A stretch of 64,000 nucleotides of DNA from assembly GCA_963678675.1 (NCBI GenBank), contig OY783193.1, forward strand, positions 19,204,977 through 19,268,976, in the 5' to 3' direction. The stretch comes from Xiphydria camelus (Eukaryota; Arthropoda; Insecta; Hymenoptera; Xiphydriidae). A program made the translations under genes and the position numbers. This document shows positions 21,780-32,589 of the stretch, one piece after another (the stretch's first letter is position 1; each line of letters starts with the position of its first letter). The notes under the pieces were generated by a model that was given only the letters and a program-made list of their open reading frames with translations, searched no databases and was not told the origin of the DNA.

Positions 21780-22010
21780 GGTCTACACCATCATCTCACA
21801 GTACAAGCACTGTGGAGTCACCCTGTTATGCCACAGTGCTTCCACTCGGTGCTCACACTGCGTGACTGCAGCGTGGCTTCACGGTGCACAGACAGATGGA
21901 CACCCCAGTGCATGCACTCGAATACACCGCGTGAAAGCAGTGTGCAGTCACGGTGGCGCCACTTTGCTATCGGGGCGGTAGCTGTCAATTCAGGAGATCG
22001 AAGCATCTAA
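21780..22010. repeat. CACNGTG-rich cluster 2
   Basis: Contains CACTGTG, CACAGTG and two CACGGTG plus many one-base-expanded variants (CACTCGGTG). It ends ccactttgctatcggggcgg, mirroring the start of cluster 1 at 14085, then runs into agctgtcaattcaggagatc, an element D-type arm. Confidence 0.6.
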
Positions 22011-22080
22011 CCTCGAAATCAAGTGTACAAGTGATGAGAAATAAATATACGGGTTTCTTCGGTGAGTTTCCCCAAGTGTT

Positions 22081-22320
22081 TAAAGTAGTTACTCCATTAT
22101 TGTAATCCAATTCCATTGTATCCCTTATTTTTCTGCAACGACTTTGATTGTTGATAGTGGATGGATCAGCCAATAAATTTGATTTTTATTCACTATCAAC
22201 TATCAAAGTCGTGGCAGAAAAATAATGGATCCAATGGAATTGGATTACAGTAATGTAGTAACTACTTTATTATTATTTTTTCTTTATCGATATAGTCCCT
22301 TTTTCGTATTATACTATCCC
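22081..22320. mobile_element. foldback element FB, copy 2
   Basis: Palindrome with aaagtagttactccattatt/aatgtagtaactacttt arms and a ttttctgcaacgactttgat/atcaaagtcgtggcagaaaa core. Confidence 0.8.
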
Positions 22321-22384
22321 ACAAGTTCGAATTTATATACCGACCTGTCAAACGTGAAGTGTACATGTACCTCGCTTTTATCTC

Positions 22385-23200
22385 ATTAAGTATTACTGTA
22401 GACTCTGATATGTTATCTCGTACAGGTGCAACCGAAGAGGACCTAGCTCGTGTCCTGTCCGTAAAAAGATGACTCGATGGACATCGGAGAATGTCAGACT
22501 TGTCACCGAGCGCCTATTACCTACGGTACATTTATTGCAATATGCGCTTTTCGTTTCAATTATTCCTGCTTTAAATAACTTCCACTTCTTTCAAAGTATT
22601 TACCTTGTACAAACTGTTCATCGTAGGGGGCAGCGATCAATGATTGTGACTAATCGTAGACATATTATTCTTGCGATGATGTTCCAGTTGCAAAGCATAC
22701 ACTAGCAAGTCAGCTTACAGCATCCGATGTTTAGTATCAACTTTACCTCTTTTGGAACACCCATCACCCGAGCATAATCACGATTACGTTAATGTTAATC
22801 GCAGAATAGACCGTGAGCTCGGGCACATTATCGCTGTAGTAGTTCGGTACACCGAATTGCCTTTTAGTTTTAATAGACGAACTTGTCTACGACGAGTCGC
22901 TAATATCGATCGCTGCCTCCTACCACGAACAGTTCATAAAAGGTTATTACCTTGAAAGAAGTAAAAGTTATTTAACGCTGGAATAGTTGAATGAAACGAG
23001 AAGCGCGTATTGTAATTAATGTACCGTGGGTTATATGCGCTCCGTGACAAGCCGGACATTCTCCGATGTCCATCGAGTCATCTTTTTACGGACAGGACAC
23101 GAGCTAGATCCCCTTCGCTTGCACCTGTACGAGATGACATGTGAGAAAATCGTGAGTCTTCATGAAAATCTTCTAACGTACTCGTTCTGCAGTAATACTT
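22385..23200. mobile_element. foldback element D inner part, copy 4
   Basis: Arms mirror each other: gtgtcctgtccgtaaaaaga ... tctttttacggacaggacac, and catcggagaatgtc/gacattctccgatg. Same internal sequence as 7000-7750 and 61380-62160. The ORFs of 67-78 codons here are mirror shadows without conserved coding. Confidence 0.8.
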
Positions 23201-23272
23201 AATGAAATAAAAGTGAGGTACATGTACACTTCACGTTTGACAGGTCGGTATATAAATTCGAACTTGGGATAA

Positions 23273-24268
23273 AGAGACACGGCAGTGTCTCGCGGCATGT
23301 TCGTTCAAGTAGTTTCGCACTCAGACACGACAGCGCTGAGTCGCGAGTGCACCCGTGTCTCTTTACACCACAAATGTCTGCCCCCTGCACCCCTCAATTT
23401 TTACATCGAATTTTCTCAATAAATATACGGTTATAACCAAAACTATGCTTAGTTACGCCATATAAATTGACTATTCTCTATTGATAGAGACCAGAATAAA
23501 TGTTATAAGTTACATATTAACAGAGATTTTTCCTTAGCAACGCGAAGCCACGCCCCTTGCGCCTAAAAGTCGAGAATCCGATTTCTCGGGCGATATATAT
23601 ATGTCAAAATCTCACAAAAGTTCCGCCTACCTTCGGCGATAGTCGGCCATGATCGGAAATATGTACACAGATATGGCCACACGCATACGCCATCAAATGT
23701 ATGTGAGAGTATGTGAGAGAATATATTCCTTAAATGTTTGGGTATTTTCAAAGTTAATAAAATATTTCCATTCGCGAAACAATTAACCTCGCGTTTATTT
23801 CGATCCTCGGACGCGTTTGTTAATAAAATGTAAAAATTCAGTGTAATCGGAGTTATGAATCTCAATAGTGGTGAATGTGACAGACGCTCCGTATAGTTTA
23901 ATAATCGTTTGTTTTTTTTTCGATAATCGAGATAGTGAACGGATGCAGTGCTGTGTTTCTCTGGTTGCCTGTGCATAAAGAGCAGGAAAGGAGACGGCAG
24001 TATCTCAGAAGAATTACCATCAGATAAGTTTAATTGCCATCTGACAGCTTTAACCTCACTTTCGATGGAAGGACAATTATCTCTTTGTGATAATTCTATT
24101 TTTTGTTTCGGCGTCATGCGAGCACGAGACGAATCGATGGCTTTTCTTCTCTGTCACAATCAAAGCCGTGGGAGAAAAATAGGAGATGCAATGGAATTGG
24201 ATCACAACAATCAAGTAATTACTTTATCATTATTTTTTCTCTATTGATATATTTCCTCTTTCGTACTA
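23273..24268 (+). repeat. repeat family A, copy 2
   Basis: Hairpin GAGACACggcaGTGTCTC at the start, then the same blocks as copy 1. It ends in a segment-B-type junction tttcgtactatta, into which the next element is inserted. Confidence 0.8.
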
Positions 24269-24271
24269 TTA

Positions 24272-25349
24272 AGGTCAAAGCACATCTAGGCGAAGCGAAG
24301 CGCGGCTGTGCAACGCACACTTGGGCGAAGCGAAGCGACGCGAAGCGAAGCGCGGCGAAACGAAGCGCGGCGAAGCGAAGCGCGGCGAATTCTATCCCCT
24401 TCTCTACCAGGTATAAACAGCTATACCTGAAAATATCCATATATGGATACCCGGGTAGAGAAGGGAGGGAAGGGAAGCGCCGTGAAATGTCAGTCATTTT
24501 CGCCTTTTTCGCCTTTTTCATTCATTTTCGCCTTTTTCAAACTGATGGACGCAACGTGAAATGAGCCGTGTACATGTTTTGTTTTGAGAAATGGGCATTC
24601 GTGAGGAAAAGTAGTAGGTATATGTCATTCGGCGGAAATCCTCGGATTTTTAAGACTGTGTTTATATAGATCGTAGCCTCCTCCCCAAACCATGCCTCGT
24701 GTTACGACCTAATTAAACACAGTCTGAAAAAATCTCGAATTTCCGCCTTATGATATAAGATACTATTTCGTGTGAGAAAATTCATTTCGTTGACGAGATC
24801 TATCTTAGAAAGGATTTTCGAATCGTTAACGGAAGTGATCGACGAAACTTTACACCCCTTAACGAATTAAGGCCAATTCGGAATTCGCGCCGCGAAGCGA
24901 AGCTACCTTTTATATTTCCATTGATTCTTATGAGGTAACGCACACTTGAGCGAAGCGAAGCGACGCCTAGATGTGCTTTGACCTTTACATTCCGTCCACG
25001 ATAAACATTTCTCGCGGCGCTTCGCTTCGCGGCGCTTCGGTTCGCCGCGCTTCGCTTCGCTTCGCCCAAGTGTGCGTTGCACAGCCGCGCTTCGCGGCGC
25101 GTCGCTTCGCTTCGCGTCGCTTCGCTTCGCGTCGCTTCGCTTCGCCTAGATGTGCTTTGACCTTTACATTCCGTCCACGATGAACATTTCTCGCGGCGCT
25201 TCGCTTCGCGGCGCTTCGCTTCGCTCAAGTGTGCGTTACTTCGTAAGAATCAATGGAAATATAAAAGGTAGCTTCGCTGCGCTTCCAGTCGCACAAGTGT
25301 GCTTATACTAGGTCGCGGCGCGTCGCTTCGCCTAGATGTGCTTTGGCCT
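24272..25349. mobile_element. TTA-flanked element packed with GCGAAGC heptamers
   Basis: Ends AGGTCAAAGCACATCTAGG and CCTAGATGTGCTTTGGCCT. Flanks are cgtactaTTA and TTAcaagttcc. The uninserted paralogue at 59705 reads cgtactattacaagttcc, so the 3-bp TTA duplication is clear (PIF/Harbinger type). Inside are runs of gcgaagc/gcttcgc heptamers at 24290-24388 and 24950-25340 in opposite orientation, internal end copies at 24967-24985 and 25145-25163, and a 24450-24560 segment with repeated ttttcgcc. No transposase; non-autonomous. Confidence 0.9.
24769..24870 (-). repeat. TIR fragment of the 16146-20760 transposon family
   Basis: cgtgtgagaaaatt...gatctatctta...cgaatcgttaacg...gatcgacgaa matches 20610-20700 with mismatches; a ~100-bp remnant inside the heptamer element. 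Confidence 0.75.
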
Positions 25350-25739
25350 TTACAAGTTCCAATTTACACACCGACCTGTCAAACCTGAAGTGTACATGTA
25401 CCTCACTTCTATTTCATCTGTTCTTTGTCTCCGTTGTAACGACAGTCAATGAGGAATCACTGATACCGATTAGGGTTCGAGGGTTATTCCTTATTCTTTG
25501 TAGCACAGCATCGATATTTTACTGCACCTGCTTTCTTCTGGGACTTCCTAAAATAATTATAAAAACCCCATATGATTGTTATTTACAATTTGTTACAAAT
25601 CGTATGCGAACCCGATGGATCCAATAAAATTGGATTATAATAATGGAGTAACTACTTTAAACACTTGGGGAAACTCACCGAAGAAACCCGAATAATTATC
25701 TTATCACTTGTACACTTGATTTCGAGGTTACATGTTTCG

Positions 25740-25955
25740 ATCTCCCGATCCCGAATTGACAGCTACCGGGAGATCAGGAGGGCCTTTCTCGAGTCACTCG
25801 TATCTTTGCGTGCACGCAACTCAGCGAAGAGACCAATCAGGTTCAAGTATTCCGTTGCGGCGGGGGTCTTGATTGGTCTACTCGCTAAGAAACGTATACT
25901 CATCTTTGCGAGTAGACCAATCAGGACCCCCACCACAACGGAATACTTGATCTGT
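25740..25955. repeat. CCAATCAGG/CCTGATTGG palindromic block, copy 3
   Basis: Reverse-oriented near-duplicate of 13890-14090, starting with the D-type motif gacagctaccgggagatcag. Confidence 0.8.
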
Positions 25956-25957
25956 AA

Positions 25958-26380
25958 CAGTTAATAGATGATTTTTATTCGCATTGGCATGTTTATGATG
26001 ATATTTGCAATGAATGTTCTACTCGGATTGAAATGAGTCGTAGGGTCAGCATCGAAGCTGTAAATGATGTAGTAATAATTACATTAAATTTATTTATGAG
26101 TAAGGGCGAAATTTCAGCGGTGCATGCAAAAGGATTTCTTAAAACTATTCCAACGTCTCGAGTTAATATATGTAACAACATATATACTGTCATAAGTGGT
26201 ATCTTTACATGTGATGAAACAATTCGTCATGGTCATTGGAAGAGTATACTTAGAGAGAGAGTTGAAGGTAAAGCGTCTTCATGGATTTCTGTAGACGACC
26301 AAAATATAAGAAAAATCCGATGGCCTGTAAATTCGAAAGCGTTATATGTTTTATTTCTCCAAAATACTAAGGCAAAGTGA
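25958..26380 (+). pseudogene. ubiquitin-specific-protease-like C-terminal fragment, best copy
   Basis: Open frame of ~140 codons bounded upstream by a TAA. Features in USP (peptidase C19) order: a CxxC (ICNEC) of the zinc-finger subdomain, a following hydrophobic strand VVIITLNLF (canonical position of xVLxIxLxRF), YTVISGIF, the His box HGHWKSIL (GHYxS in most USPs), WISVDDQNI (WxxFDDxxV), WPVNSKA and a final YVLFLQ. The Cys box and N-terminal half are missing, so no active deubiquitinase is encoded here. It lies in a TE composite with foldback G on its 3' side, also seen at 8743, 11503 and 13465. It may be a cargo exon of a larger element. Assignment is by motif order only. Confidence 0.65.
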
Positions 26381-26576
26381 AAAATATAAGGGCTCTCTAG
26401 TCTATAAATCCCTTTCAAAATATCACGAGAATAAATCAAAAGTAAGTAAGTGGTTATAATTAATTAACTCGTATCGGTATAAAATGTGAGACTCTAATTT
26501 TGTGGTAAGAGAAAGCTATTCTTCTACATGTACGTATTCTCCTCATGAATAAATTCCAAGAAGTAATGAAATCCCC

Positions 26577-27300
26577 CCACAAAAACAGATTCTCTGTAAA
26601 AAAAAGGCGGCATGTTCATTCAGTGCCAACAAAAATTGATACCTACGTAAAATACTCTCCAAAAAAGATTTGAAATCAATTAAGATCGCCATGTTCAAGA
26701 TTTATATATAAAAAGTAAAAGGCATCATTTGAAAGGAAAATTATTGTAAATCAAGTTACTAAAAAATTCGACTAAAGAATTTATAAAAAAATTTTAATGA
26801 AAAAGAACGCCTCGTTTTTTCCTTCAAAATGAAAAATTCAGACAGAATTATACTCGATGTTTATGCACTTATGATTTTAAATAAATTCATACACTTATAT
26901 GATACCACCAGTATACCGAATGTCGCACGGGAAACCAACCAGGCGGGGGCCTTCTGAATTTCTCTGAATTTGACTTCGGCAGTGCAATTTATGAATTACT
27001 CTAGCACCGTCCAAGCACTACCAATTATTCGGCATAGTGGACAAAATATGAAAACTTAAACGCGGCAAGTTCTTTTTTATTAAAATTTTTTTATAAATTC
27101 TTTAGTCGAATTTTTTAGTAACTTGATTTACAATAATTTTCCTTTTAAATGATGCCTTTTACTTTTTATATATAAATCTTGAACATGGCGATCTTAATTG
27201 ATTTCAAATCTTTTTTGGAAAGTATTTTACGTAGGTATCAATTTTTGTTGGCACTGAATGAACATGCCGCCTTTTTTTTACAGAGAATCTGTTTTTGTGG
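26577..27300. mobile_element. foldback element G, copy 3
   Basis: Ends ccccacaaaaacagattctc and gagaatctgtttttgtgg; arms and centre as in copies 1-2, with the centre in the opposite orientation. Confidence 0.85.
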
Positions 27301-27301
27301 T

Positions 27302-27585
27302 AGTCTAATACGAAAGAGGAAATATATCGATAAAGAAAAAATAATAATAAAGTAGTTACTACATTACTGTAATCCAATTCCATTGTATCCCATATTTTTC
27401 TGCCACGACTTTGATAGTTGATAGTGAATAAAAATCAAATTTATTAGCTGATCCATCCACTATCAACAATCAAAGTCGTGGGAGAAAAATAAGGGATACA
27501 ATGGAATTGGATTACAATAATGGAGTAACTACTTTATTATTATTTTTTATTTATTTATATATTTCCTCTTTCGTATTATACTATC
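27302..27585. mobile_element. foldback element FB, copy 3
   Basis: Directly abuts G copy 3. taatacgaaagaggaaatat ... atatttcctctttcgtatta arms; core gttgatagtgaataaaaatc around ccacgactttgat/atcaaagtcgtgg. Confidence 0.85.
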
Positions 27586-27589
27586 ACAC

Positions 27590-28250
27590 AAGTTCCAATT
27601 TATATACAAACCTGTCAAAAACGTGAAGTGTACATATACCTCACTTTTATTTCATCTCTTCTTCGCCTCTGGTATAATCATTTACACCCCACAAAGCACG
27701 TTTTTGTAAGTAACTTTTCTGTAACATTCCTGCGATATTTTGCAATATTCGTGAATACTACCATATATGTTAGAAATATATATTTCTCGATAAATTCGCG
27801 AATGTTGCAAAATATCATAGAAACATTTCGAAATCATTACATCGAAAGATCTCCTCGATAAGGTACAGCTCGATAAGATTGTACTTGTCAGGGCTGAATT
27901 ATATGGGGTTTTTATAATTATTTTAGGAAGTCTCAGAAGAATACAGGTGCAGCATAATATAGATCTGTGCAAGAAAGAATAAGGAATAACCTTCGACGAG
28001 CATTCGGGCTGTGGCAACAGAGGTTAGAATCAGCAAGATCATGGCAGGGAGGATATTGAAGGATGGACGCACGTCCATGCACTCGAGGCAGCAAATCTAA
28101 CTCGCGAAATGAACCAATGCAGCTGGTTCTTGGAACAACAAGTGGACGATCCGTCGTTCGAAAGAAACCCCCTCGGGTTCGCACATGATTTCGAGTCCTT
28201 CTGGGTGGAATTGAATAGCAGCACGTTTATTTCTGTAACAGATTATAAAT
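27590..28250 (+). repeat. segment B and downstream block with coding-like remnants
   Basis: After segment B come a cgaaatatatatttctcgataa-type AT-rich block, ataattattttaggaagtc, then a frame reading HVHALEAANLTREMNQCSW followed by FLEQQVDDPSFERNPLGFA and ESFWVELN. The same peptide recurs at 31815, 32125, 32315 and 59950 (minus), with mostly conservative changes. It is an old coding exon of the repeat, of unknown function. Confidence 0.55.
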
Positions 28251-28289
28251 GACAAAATTATATCAAGCATTTCACTATTTAAAATATAG

Positions 28290-29302
28290 TACGAAGGAGG
28301 AAATATATCAGTAGAGAAAAACTAATGTTAAAGTAATTACTTGATTATTGTGATCCAATTCAATTGCATCTGCTATTCTTCTGCCACGGCTTTGATGGAG
28401 AAGAAACATCAAATTTATTTGTTAATCCATCGATTCACCCCATGCTCGCATGACGCTGAAAACAAAAAATAGAATGAACACAAAGATATTTGTCCTTCCA
28501 TCGAAAGTGAGGTTAAAGTTGTCAGATGGCAATTAAACTTATCTGATGGGAATTCTTCTGAGACCGTCTTCTTTCCTGCTCTTGATGCACAGGCAACTAG
28601 AGAAATATATCACTGTATCCGTTCATTATCTCGATTAAACGAAAAAAATACAAACGATTATTAAACTATACGTAGCGTCTGTCACATTCACCACTATTGA
28701 GATTCATTACTCCGATTGCACTGAATTATCACTTTTTATTAACAAGCGCGTCCGAGGATCGAAATAAACGCGAGGGAAATCGTTACGCGAATGGAAATAT
28801 TTTATTCACTTTGAAAACCATGACCAAACATTCAAGGAATATATTCTCTCACACACTCTCACATACATTTGATGTCGTATGCGTGCACCCGCATCTGTGT
28901 AGACATTTCCGATCATGGCCGACTATCGCCGAAGATAGGCGGAATTAGAGTGACATTTTGACATATATATATTGCCCGAGAAATCGGATTCTTGACTTTC
29001 AGGCGGCAGGGGCGTGGCTTAGCGTTGCTAAGGGCGAATCTCTGTTAATATTTAACTTATAACATTTATTCTGGTCTCTATCAATAGAGAATAGACAATT
29101 CATATGGCGTAACTAAGCATAGTTTTGGTTATAACCGTATATTTATTGAGAAAATTCGATGTAAAATTTGAGGGGTGAAGGGGGCAGACATTTTTCCTGT
29201 AAAGATACACGGGTGCTCGCTCGCTGCGACAGCGCTGTCGGCGTCGTTCTGACGAACTACTTGAATGAACATGCCGCGAGACACTACCGTGTCTCTTGAT
29301 TT
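28290..29302 (-). repeat. repeat family A, copy 3
   Basis: Reverse-complement copy. Ends cgcgagacactaccgtgtct + cttgat at 29277-29302, with the hairpin at the terminus. Confidence 0.85.
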
Positions 29303-29717
29303 CCAGCACAGCATCGATATATTTTGCTGTACCTATATTCTTCTGGGATATAAAAACCCTATATAATTCAGCCCTAGCAAGTACAATCTTATCGAGCTCC
29401 TACCTTATTGAGGAGATCTTTCAACGTAATGATTCCGATATGCTTCTATGCTGTTTTGCAACATTCGCGAATTTATCGAGAAATATATATTATGAGTAAA
29501 TGAATGTTTCTAACATACGGTAATGTTCACGAATATTGTAAAATATCGCAGGAATGTTACAGAAAAGTTGCTTGCAAAAACGTGCTTTGCGGGGTGTAAA
29601 TGATGATATTTTGTAATTCCCATCGTTACACCAAAGGCAAAGAAGAGATGAAATAGAAGTGAGGTACATACATGTACACTTCACGTGTTTGACAGGTCGG
29701 TATATAAATGGAAACTT
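29303..29717 (-). repeat. segment B downstream block, inverted
   Basis: Contains the cagcatcgatat, tataaaaaccct and segment-B motifs, rearranged. No gene. Confidence 0.6.
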
Positions 29718-30022
29718 GTGATAGTATAATATGAAAGAGGGAAAACTTACATCGATAAAGAAAAAATAATAAAATAATAATAAAGTAGTTACTCCATTAT
29801 TGTAATCCAATAACATTGTATCCCTTATTTTTCTGCCACAACTTTAATTGCTGATAGCGAAGAAAAATCAAATTTATTGGTTGATCCATCCACTATCAAC
29901 AATCAAAGTCGTGGCAGAAAAATAAGGGATATAATGGAATTGGATTACAATAATAGAATAACTGCTTTATTATTTTTTTTTCTTTATCGATATAAGTTTT
30001 TCCTCTTTCGTATTATACAATC
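29718..30022. mobile_element. foldback element FB, copy 4
   Basis: gatagtataatatgaaagag / cctctttcgtattatacaatc outer arms; ccacaactttaattgctgat / atcaacaatcaaagtcgtgg core. Confidence 0.85.
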
Positions 30023-30024
30023 AC

Positions 30025-30494
30025 AAGTTTCAATTTATATACCGACCTGTCAAACGTGAAGTGTACATGTACCTCACTTCTATTTCATCTCTTCTTCGCC
30101 TCTGGTGTAACGATGGATTACAAAATATCATCATTTGCACCCCACAAAGCACATTCTTGCAAGTAACTTTTCTGTAATATTCCTGCGATATTTTACAATA
30201 TTCGTGAACACTACCGCGTATGTTAGAAATATATACTTCTCGATAAAAACGTTTCGGAATCATTATGTCGAAAAATCTCCCCGATAAGGTATAGTCCGAT
30301 AAGATTGTACTTGTTCGGGCTGAATTATATAGGGTTTTTATAATTATTTTAGGAAGTTCCAGAAGAATATAGATGCAGCAAAATATCGATGCTCTGCTAG
30401 GAAGAGTAAGGAATAACCCTCGAACGAATATTCGGGCTATATGGCAAGAAAGGTTAGAATCAGAGGTTAGCAAGTCTACGGGGTTCGGAGGATA
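30025..30494 (-). repeat. segment B plus coding-like block
   Basis: Segment B, then sequence shared with 27690-28030 and 60830-61150. A plus-strand frame reads QNIDALLGRVRNNPRTNIR, similar to the other copies (QNIDAVLERIRNNPRT at 61110). Interrupted at 30495 by the TTAA element. Confidence 0.55.
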
Positions 30495-30498
30495 TTAA

Positions 30499-31793
30499 GG
30501 AGTTTCGAAACCACACTGAAAGCATTACCAAAAATTTGAAATATCGTGTATCAATTAATGAATATTAAATACGTCTTCTGTTAAAATTTCAAGTCGATTC
30601 TCTGTACCGTTTTTGAGAAATTAATTATTAAAGATAGCCTTTTTTACATGGTAGTATATGGAGGAGTGGTAATAAAATGTATTTAATGTTGGTTTTAAGT
30701 CGATAAAACGTTACCATTAGTATGAAAAACTTTTATTGATATTCATAAAATCTTAAGCTTCATGATGATACTAAAATTAATAACTTTCTCAGTGTCATTA
30801 TTTATATATTTCAATTAAAATTGGCATAGAAATGGGAAATAGCAGTTTCAACACATAAACATGGCAACGTTGTTCGTATGTTGAATGGCGCGTAGTTTGA
30901 ATAGAATTTAAAAGTTTAAGGTTAATACGCTATATAAATGAATACCTACTTGTTAATATTCAATAGTTTTAATATTTATATCTGTTAAAAAGGATTTTAA
31001 AATTGATTCTTAATAATTGTTTTACAATTAACTTTGCAATCAGTGGTATATAATAATAATAATTATAATAAATAAATACAAATCAATTTCTTTAAACTCA
31101 GGAAAAGTACAGCAACACAAATCCATAAATATATAGGTGGTTAGGTATATGACAAATATTCCAACTACAACAATATTAAAAAATGAATGGGAAAAAATAA
31201 GTCGATTATTTTTATTCTAGGTATACGCTAGGTCCGTACCGAAGGTTGCCTACGCGAGCGCCAACTTGCGGGATTTGCGCGCAAAATTTGGAGGAGCCTG
31301 AGCCAATCCATCCATAGCATTTCGTCCAGGAGTCGGCTGTGGACTCGTCAGTAAGGCTAGGTCGACTCCTGCCTCGCGACATGAGTGGATACGACTCCTC
31401 CAAAAGTTGCGAATTTTGACCGCTTGTCCGCGCCACTTGAGCTACGGACCTAGCGTACATTACATGTTGACATTTTTCTATACTCAAGGCTAGTAAATTT
31501 CAGTGTTGAAAACTATTTTTAAAAAGTTACCTAAAAATAATGCGTAGTTGCCAGATTTCAGCGGTTTATTTACGATATCAATCATCGTAAAAATTGTTGT
31601 TAAAACATGTTATAAAAAATTTATATTTACATTGAGATATCAGTAATAAATTTTTCATTGTTAAAATTTATTAATTTCTTATAAAATAAAGGTTATTATT
31701 TCTCATATTTTAATTTTTAGAAGTTAAAAGCCTGCAGGAATACAATAGAAATCTCATCTGATCCCCTAGATAGATAAATGGTTTCGAAACTCC
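30499..31793. mobile_element. TTAA-flanked element with GGAGTTTCGAAACCA ends
   Basis: TTAA (30495-30498) and TTAA (31794-31797) flank mirrored ends ggagtttcgaaacca/tggtttcgaaactcc; outside, the A/B composite continues (gaggatatt ... aggatattcatcc). TTAA duplication is typical of piggyBac and Kolobok. The 1.3-kb interior is very AT-rich and has no transposase; it holds a GC-rich MITE. Confidence 0.8.
31224..31457. mobile_element. GC-rich MITE nested in the TTAA element
   Basis: Ends tacgctaggtccgta/tacggacctagcgta and internal ttggaggag/ctcctccaa. GC content contrasts sharply with the host element. Chance ORF of 91 codons on the minus strand. Confidence 0.75.
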
Positions 31794-31797
31794 TTAA

Positions 31798-32545
31798 AGG
31801 ATATTCATCCATTTAAAGTGACATACATCCATGCACTCTCGAGACAGCAGATCCAGGTCGCCGAATGAACCAAAGCAGCAGGTTCTTGGAACAACAAGTG
31901 GAAGATCCCTCGTTCGAAAGAAACCCCCTCGGGTTCGCATACGATCTGTAACAAATTGTAAATAACACAAACAATTTAAAATATACTGAACTAACTAAAC
32001 GTAGAAACTAAGATTATATTAATCTAAGTTAACCAATTCTAATAATGACAGAATTAAGAAAAATGATATATTTCCTCTTTCGTATTATACTACCAATTTA
32101 TATACCGACCTGTCAAATGCAATGAATGCAACTGGTTGTGGTTGGAACAACAAGTGGATGATCCCTCGTTGGAAAGAAACCTCCTCGGGTTCCCAAACGA
32201 TCTGTAACAAATTGTAAATTACACAATTATATGCAGCATTTCATTTTTAAAATATACCGAACTTACTCAGCGTAAAAATTAAGAACCGATTTATATACCG
32301 ACCTGTCAAATGCAATGAATACAACTGGTTCTTGTTGGAACAACAAGTGGATGATCCCTCGTTCGAAAGAAACCTCCTCGGGTTTGCATACGATCTGTAA
32401 CAAATTGTAAATTACATAATCATATGCAGCATTTCACTATTTAAAATATACCGAACTTACTCGAGCGTAGAAATTAAAAAACTATATCTGAGTTAATCAA
32501 TTCTATTCTAATAGTGACAGAATTATCAAAACTGATATATTTCCT
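31798..32545 (+). repeat. coding-like block with a 193-bp two-unit tandem repeat
   Basis: Three further copies of the FLEQQV-type peptide block. The last two lie in a tandem repeat of 193 bp (cgacctgtcaaatgcaatga at 32106 and 32299), so a segment-B plus coding-remnant unit was duplicated. Confidence 0.7.
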
Positions 32546-32589
32546 CTTTCGTATTATACTACGTTATTCAGCACTTATCTGCCTAATCG

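Noticed and set aside
22469..22955. ORFs of 67-78 codons seen again at 7389 and 61584
   Set aside because: They lie in foldback arms, occur in mirrored pairs, and show no recognisable protein family.
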